From assembly GCA_900759385.1 (NCBI GenBank), contig CAAEUZ010000056.1, forward strand, positions 3,688-67,687: a stretch of 64,000 bases of DNA, written 5' to 3'. Shown one piece after another: positions 60,496 to 64,000 of the stretch. Under the pieces are notes generated by a model, which saw nothing but the letters and a program-made list of their open reading frames with translations, was not told where the DNA came from and searched no databases. Every line of letters begins with the position of its first letter. The first letter of the stretch is position 1. A program made the position numbers and the translations under genes. The stretch is from an uncultured Oscillospiraceae bacterium. GTDB taxonomy: Bacteria > Bacillota > Clostridia > Oscillospirales > Oscillospiraceae.

Positions 60496-62553
60496 ATGGA
60501 CGAGAAGTACAGCGCCTTATTTACACCGTGGAAAATCGGCAATGTAGAGATCAAGAACCGCCTTGTCATGTGTTCCATGGGCGGAACCTCGCTGTTCGGC
60601 TGGATGGAGCCGTGCCACTTCGACAAGGAAGCGGCTCATTTCCTGCTGCAGACCGCGCGCGACGACGTCGGTCTGATACTCCCCGGCATGCAGTGGGTGC
60701 GCGACGTCATGGGCAACCGCTGGCTCTATACCAACAAGCGCATGTTTGAGGAGCTCAAGGAGTACATGGTCGACTTCCACAAGACTGGCGCCAAGCTGTT
60801 TGTACAGCTCGCCGCGGGCTGCGGTCGCTCCATGGGCGTCAACCACCTGATGAGCATGATGCTCGACCACCCCGCCCTGGGCAAGGTCGGCAAGTTCGTC
60901 ATGGACGCCGAATACCTGTGCGCCAGCGCCAGCGCCACACCCAACCGCTGGAAACAGGATTACAAGTCCCGTCCGCTGACCGTCGCCGAGATCAAGGAGA
61001 GCACCGAGGCCTTCGGCAAGACCGCCCGCCTGCTGCGCGAGGCCGGCGTTGACGGCGTCGAAATCCACGCCGTGCATGAGGGCTATACGCTCGACCAGTT
61101 CGCTATAAAGAATTTCAACTACCGCACCGACGAGTACGGCGGCAGCCTGGATAACCGCCTGCGCTACGCCACCGACATAGTCAAGAACATAAAGAACGCC
61201 GCGGGCAGCGACTTCCCCGTATCCCTGCGCTACTCCGTTGTCTCCAAGACGAAGGACTTCTTCCAGGGCGCGGTGCCCGGCGAGGAGTTTGTCGAGTTCG
61301 GCCGCGACATGGCCGAGAGCGAGATCGTGGTCAAGAAGCTGCAGGACGCCGGCTACGACATGCTCAACTGCGACAACGGCACCTACGACGCCTGGTACTG
61401 GGCGCATCCGCCTCAGTACATGCCCAACAACTGCAACCTCGCCGACGTCGAGCACATAAAGAACTTCTGCGACATCCCGGTCGTATGTGCCGGTAAGATG
61501 GAGCCCGAAGTCGCCGCGCGCGAAATCGCCGCCGGCAAGCTGGACGCCGTGGCCATCGCGCGCCAGAACCTGGTTGACCCCGAGTGGGTGCACAAGCTCC
61601 AGGAAGGCCGCGAGGAGGACATCAAGCCCTGCATCCGCTGCCACAACGGCTGCTTCAACTTTGCAAAGTATAAGGGCACGGTCAACCTCCAGAGCATGGA
61701 CGACACCATGCATCTGGCCCGCTGCGCCCTGACCCCGCCGACAATGCAGCACAACAAGTACAAGATCGTCCCCACTACCAAGCCGAAGAAGGTCGCCGTT
61801 ATCGGCGGCGGCATTGGCGGCATGGAGTGCGCGCTGATGCTCACCAAGCGCGGACACAAGCCCGTGCTGTTTGAAAAGACCGATACACTCGGCGGCCTCT
61901 TCATCACCGCGTCGAGCATGTCCTTCAAGGAGAACGACAAGGAGCTCATCGACTGGTACCGCCGTGAGATAGCCAAGGCCGGCGTCGAGGTGCGCTACAA
62001 CACCGAGATAAACGACGTTGGCACCCTGGGCGGCTTCGACGAGATCATCGTCGCCACAGGCTCCGTGCCGCGCACGATGCCCATCCCCGGCTTCAACAAG
62101 TGCATGACGCTCACCGAGCTGCTGCGCGAGAAGAAGCCCGTCGGCGACAAGGTAGTCATCTTCGGCGGCGGCCAGTCCGGCTGCGAGGCGGCGCTCGAGC
62201 TGGTGCTCGAGGGCAAGCACCCGATAGTCGTCGAGTACGCCGTTGACCTCATCGCCACTCCGGCGGTCCCGCTGCCGAACGCCAGCTACCTGCGCGAGGC
62301 GCTGGTCTTCCACAAGGTGCCCATCTACCTGGAGAGCACCCTCAGCGAGATCAAGGACGGCTCCGTGGTCATCAAGGGCAAGGACGGCACCGTCACCGAG
62401 GTCGAGTGCGACAACGTGGTAAACGCCATCGGCTTTGTCCCCACCCCTGTGGCCAGGAAGGGCAAGAACGTCCACCTCGTGGGCGACTGCGTCGCCATCG
62501 GCAACCTGCGCACCGTTATCTGGCGCGCATGGGACGTCTGCATGAAGATATAA
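60496..62553 (+). CDS. Old-yellow-enzyme-type flavin/iron-sulfur reductase (enoate/2,4-dienoyl-CoA reductase family)
   Basis: The ATG at 60496 follows GAAGGAAGGA; the earlier frame is unsupported. Residues about 6-370 are an FMN-binding TIM barrel with the family segment RTDEYGGSLDNRLRYATDI. An iron-sulfur motif follows (Cys379, Cys382, Cys386, with Cys410 as probable fourth ligand). The C-terminal half binds FAD and NAD(P) through VAVIGGGIGGMECALML near 433 and VVIFGGGQSGCEAALEL near 552. The three-cofactor layout matches FadH, enoate reductases and bile-acid BaiCD/BaiH enzymes, which reduce activated C=C bonds in anaerobes. 685 residues. It is monocistronic; substrate unknown. Confidence 0.92.
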   Translation: MDEKYSALFTPWKIGNVEIKNRLVMCSMGGTSLFGWMEPCHFDKEAAHFLLQTARDDVGLILPGMQWVRDVMGNRWLYTNKRMFEELKEYMVDFHKTGAKLFVQLAAGCGRSMGVNHLMSMMLDHPALGKVGKFVMDAEYLCASASATPNRWKQDYKSRPLTVAEIKESTEAFGKTARLLREAGVDGVEIHAVHEGYTLDQFAIKNFNYRTDEYGGSLDNRLRYATDIVKNIKNAAGSDFPVSLRYSVVSKTKDFFQGAVPGEEFVEFGRDMAESEIVVKKLQDAGYDMLNCDNGTYDAWYWAHPPQYMPNNCNLADVEHIKNFCDIPVVCAGKMEPEVAAREIAAGKLDAVAIARQNLVDPEWVHKLQEGREEDIKPCIRCHNGCFNFAKYKGTVNLQSMDDTMHLARCALTPPTMQHNKYKIVPTTKPKKVAVIGGGIGGMECALMLTKRGHKPVLFEKTDTLGGLFITASSMSFKENDKELIDWYRREIAKAGVEVRYNTEINDVGTLGGFDEIIVATGSVPRTMPIPGFNKCMTLTELLREKKPVGDKVVIFGGGQSGCEAALELVLEGKHPIVVEYAVDLIATPAVPLPNASYLREALVFHKVPIYLESTLSEIKDGSVVIKGKDGTVTEVECDNVVNAIGFVPTPVARKGKNVHLVGDCVAIGNLRTVIWRAWDVCMKI

Positions 62554-62568
62554 GCGCATGAAAACCAG

Positions 62569-62598
62569 GCCGGCCCGTTTTCACGGGCCGGCTTTTTT
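62569..62598 (+). terminator. Terminator of the reductase gene
   Basis: GCCGGCCCG (62569-62577) and CGGGCCGGC (62584-62592) form a perfect stem around TTTTCA, followed by TTTTTT. Confidence 0.9.
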
Positions 62599-62682
62599 AC
62601 ACAGATATTTTACAATTTGATGCGGGAAAAGTTCACACTTTCAGAGTATGATAACCTTGGACACAGAAAGGAGGCTGACAAC

Positions 62683-62745
62683 ATGGCTAATGACCTCGAC
62701 GATCTCATCTTCTCCTGGGAAAGCGAAAACCAGAGCGATAGATAA
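62683..62745 (+). CDS. 20-residue acidic peptide gene
   Basis: A complete small reading frame, MANDLDDLIFSWESENQSDR, with an AAAGGAGG ribosome site (62667-62674) eight bases before the ATG, a TAA stop and a terminator right after it. It stands alone between two terminators. The peptide is acidic (seven Asp/Glu, one Arg) with a short hydrophobic centre (LIFSW), has no Cys and no signal sequence. It could be a short regulatory peptide, a leader peptide, or a precursor, but no processing or transport genes are adjacent. Identity unknown. Confidence 0.6.
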   Translation: MANDLDDLIFSWESENQSDR

Positions 62746-62763
62746 AAGAAAAAACGTCGTCAG

Positions 62764-62787
62764 CTCGGCCCGGCCGGGCTTTTTGCT
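62764..62787 (+). terminator. Terminator after the 20-codon gene
   Basis: A GC palindrome in CTCGGCCCGGCCGGGCT is followed by TTTTTG. It ends the small transcription unit. Confidence 0.75.
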
Positions 62788-62796
62788 TATATTGAC

Positions 62797-62834
62797 AGCG
62801 CCCCCTCCGTAATGTATGGGTAGCAGGGGGCGCT
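62797..62834 (+). promoter_or_regulatory. 10-bp inverted repeat with promoter-like sequence before the 60-codon gene
   Basis: AGCGCCCCCT (62797-62806) and AGGGGGCGCT (62825-62834) are exact inverted copies, followed by TTTG. A TTGACA (62792-62797) and TATGGG (62815-62820), 17 bases apart, overlap it. If transcribed from upstream it would act as a terminator; it also contains the AGGGGG that serves as ribosome site for the next gene. Confidence 0.5.
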
Positions 62835-62837
62835 TTT

Positions 62838-63020
62838 GTGTTGAAAAAGACGGTTTCGCTTCTCATGGCGGCGCGCATTACGCTCACCGACTCGCACGGA
62901 TACGGGACGGATGAGGAAATCACCTCGCTGCCGTTTGTGTATGAAATTCCCGAAGCATATCGCGGCGTCTATGTCTGCCGTGTGCTGGACGCCGGCGGGA
63001 ACATATTGTATGAACGCTGA
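62838..63020 (+). CDS. Small protein of unknown function
   Basis: A 60-residue frame starting with GTG at 62838, with AGGGGG about eight bases before. The N-terminus is weakly hydrophobic (LKKTVSLLMAARITL), the remainder looks like a short beta-rich domain (LPFVYEIPEAYRGVYVCRVL). No family recognised. A terminator hairpin follows immediately, which supports a real transcription unit. Confidence 0.5.
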   Translation: MLKKTVSLLMAARITLTDSHGYGTDEEITSLPFVYEIPEAYRGVYVCRVLDAGGNILYER

Positions 63021-63062
63021 TGAACAAGGCCCGGATTTTCCGGGCCTGTCTGCTTGTTCATG
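63019..63062 (+). terminator. Terminator after the 60-codon gene
   Basis: GGCCCGGATTTTCCGGGCC forms the core hairpin, nested in an outer ATGAACAAG...CTTGTTCAT pair. There is no strong T-run. Confidence 0.6.
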
Positions 63063-63073
63063 AGCAAAATGCA

Positions 63074-63096
63074 CGCCGCAACCATAGGTTGCGGCG
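63074..63096. promoter_or_regulatory. Perfect 10-bp palindrome upstream of the XRE gene
   Basis: CGCCGCAACC (63074-63083) and GGTTGCGGCG (63087-63096) flank ATA. It lies just upstream of a promoter-like TTGACT-17-TAGCAT (63114-63142), a good place for a regulator site. Confidence 0.5.
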
Positions 63097-63163
63097 ATTC
63101 CAAGCCGGGTTGGTTGACTTTTGCCTGCCCGGCTGATAGCATGGCAGGGAAGAGGTGAGAGAA

Positions 63164-63472
63164 ATGGCCCTGAATGATAACCTGCGTATTCTCAGAATTC
63201 AAATGGGTATTTCCCAGGACGGGCTGGCGGCGCGACTGGGAGTGTCGCGGCAGTCGGTCTCAAAATGGGAAACCGGCACGGCGACGCCGGAACTCGATAA
63301 GCTCACGGCTATGGCGGAGCTGTTCGGGGTGACCCTGGACGAGCTGGTGCTGGGCGATTGCGGCGGCGCTTCGCGGTCGGGCTGGCCCTGCTCTGCACAA
63401 GCGCCCTGGCCGTGCTTATACTCATGCTGTTCGGAGCCGGCCTGTTCGCCTTTGTCCTGGCCTCGCCGCTGA
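63164..63472 (+). CDS. XRE-family helix-turn-helix regulator, C-terminus out of frame
   Basis: The ATG at 63164 follows AAGAGGTGA; a GTG three codons earlier is possible. Residues about 3-60 are a complete XRE domain (LRILRIQMGISQDGLAARLG and VSRQSVSKWETGTATPELDK), continuing to LFGVTLDELVLGD. After that the frame gives low-complexity Ser/Pro/Cys/Arg sequence until the stop, while a good membrane domain continues in another frame from 63358. Relatives commonly consist of XRE plus membrane segments in one chain, so this is probably one gene broken by a one-base shift near 63355. Confidence 0.8.
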   Translation: MALNDNLRILRIQMGISQDGLAARLGVSRQSVSKWETGTATPELDKLTAMAELFGVTLDELVLGDCGGASRSGWPCSAQAPWPCLYSCCSEPACSPLSWPRR

Positions 63473-63942
63473 TACTGTGCGGCATCGCCTGCCTAACGGT
63501 CAGGCGGCACGCGGGCTTCTGGTGCGCAGTGGCGGCTTATTTCCCCGCGGCGTGCTATATTGAATACAGCACTGGCGTCGGGATCTTCGACATCATAGCC
63601 TGGGTTTCCGGCGTGGAATATGCAAACCCGATGAGGGCGATCGTTTTCCTGGTGCTGCTGTTGACCGACGCAGCCGTCATAGCCTGCGGCGTACGCTCGT
63701 TTGGCAGCGTGCGTATTGCGCACAGCTGGCCGCTGTGGCTCGGGGCCTGCGTGCTGCTGGCGCTGGCCATCGCGCCGCACCTGCTGATATACACGCAGTA
63801 CTATATTACGGCGTCTTTGGCCTCCGGATGGTTATCTGCCATATTTGACCCCTGGTATAACGCCTCGCACATATTCCTGATTGCGGGCTGCACATTGGCC
63901 TGCCTGCTGGTAAAGGGCCGCCGCGCACAGCGGGAGGGCTGA
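63358..63942 (+). CDS. Membrane domain, probably the C-terminal part of the XRE regulator
   Basis: Frame of 194 residues with about five to six membrane helices (FAVGLALLCTSALAVLILML near the start; SWPLWLGACVLLALAIAPHL near 124-143) and a basic end. The first possible start is TTG at 63358, inside the XRE gene, with no ribosome site. The best reading is that it is fused to the XRE domain in the ancestral gene and now follows after a frame change; independent translation by coupling is possible. Confidence 0.65.
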   Translation: MRRRFAVGLALLCTSALAVLILMLFGAGLFAFVLASPLILCGIACLTVRRHAGFWCAVAAYFPAACYIEYSTGVGIFDIIAWVSGVEYANPMRAIVFLVLLLTDAAVIACGVRSFGSVRIAHSWPLWLGACVLLALAIAPHLLIYTQYYITASLASGWLSAIFDPWYNASHIFLIAGCTLACLLVKGRRAQREG

Positions 63943-64000
63943 CGCTTACAGCCGGGAATCCCGGTACAAACCGCCGCGGATGTCAGGTGAACGCTTGACA
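63943..64000. other. Window end
   Basis: Fifty-eight bases after the last gene. CCGGGAATCCCGG (63953-63965) is a short palindrome, and the window ends in TTGACA-like sequence that may begin a promoter. Nothing else is visible. Confidence 0.4.

Noticed and set aside
60517..62559. Minus-strand open frame of 680 codons opposite the enoate-reductase-like gene
   Set aside because: Same shadow composition; the plus-strand gene has complete motifs, ribosome site and terminator.
1..64000. CRISPR arrays, prophage, insertion sequences, secretion or toxin-antitoxin modules
   Set aside because: No regularly spaced repeats, transposase, integrase, capsid or toxin-like genes were found on reading both strands.

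Overview
The window reads as chromosome of a high-GC, endospore-forming Firmicute, most like an Oscillospiraceae/Ruminococcaceae gut anaerobe. The evidence is an alpha/beta-type small acid-soluble spore protein (52312-52512), lipoprotein-rich ABC transport, AGGAGG-type ribosome binding sites, rplU-rpmA close to obg, and an old-yellow-enzyme-type enoate reductase. I saw no rRNA, tRNA, CRISPR, phage or transposase.

Layout. 1-1164 is the C-terminal part of an M16-type metallopeptidase. 1552-10646 is an oligopeptide-type (Opp/Dpp) ABC transporter operon in which four of the five Opp components are modified: a binding protein that looks circularly permuted, a permease with a very large outer loop, an ATPase with a coiled-coil insertion of about 220 residues, an ATPase with a membrane tail, plus an extra membrane-anchored protein. 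10691-14379 is a copper operon (csoR, copA with three extra C-terminal metal-binding domains, copZ) behind a double CsoR-type operator. 14430-15888 (minus) holds an SRAP DNA-repair protein and a GT8 glycosyltransferase. 15972-20715 is a TetR regulator, a perfect 20-bp inverted repeat over a promoter, a small helical protein and a heterodimeric ABC exporter.

20772-30673 is a LacI-controlled sugar or polyol catabolic locus: a ribose-type ABC importer, Gfo/Idh dehydrogenase, zinc dehydrogenase and three TIM-barrel isomerases/epimerases. 30729-41091 is an alpha-glucoside locus: GH65 phosphorylase-like and (alpha/alpha)6-barrel hydrolase genes diverge from a LacI regulator, a family 1 sugar importer and a GH31 enzyme. 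41155-43761 encodes a TetM/EF-G-like GTPase fused to a Rae1-like NYN ribonuclease domain.

44028-51249 contains an SDR, a scar made of two gene remnants, and a PucR-controlled operon (DUF917 protein, NCS1 permease, PepD-type peptidase), probably for nitrogen heterocycle or peptide scavenging. 51414-57536 holds a lipoprotein, the spore protein, a VanZ-RDD protein, a sigma factor with its probable anti-sigma partner, an M1 peptidase and a small membrane protein. 57613-60119 (minus) is obg, then rpmA and rplU; prp is absent and L27 lacks the cleavable extension. 60496-62553 is an enoate-reductase-like flavoenzyme. The end carries a self-contained 20-codon gene, a 60-codon gene and an XRE regulator split from its membrane domain by a frame change.

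Common themes: each of the three ABC importers has a strong RNA hairpin immediately after its binding-protein gene, as expected for unequal expression within an operon, and many units end in strong, often bidirectional, terminators.
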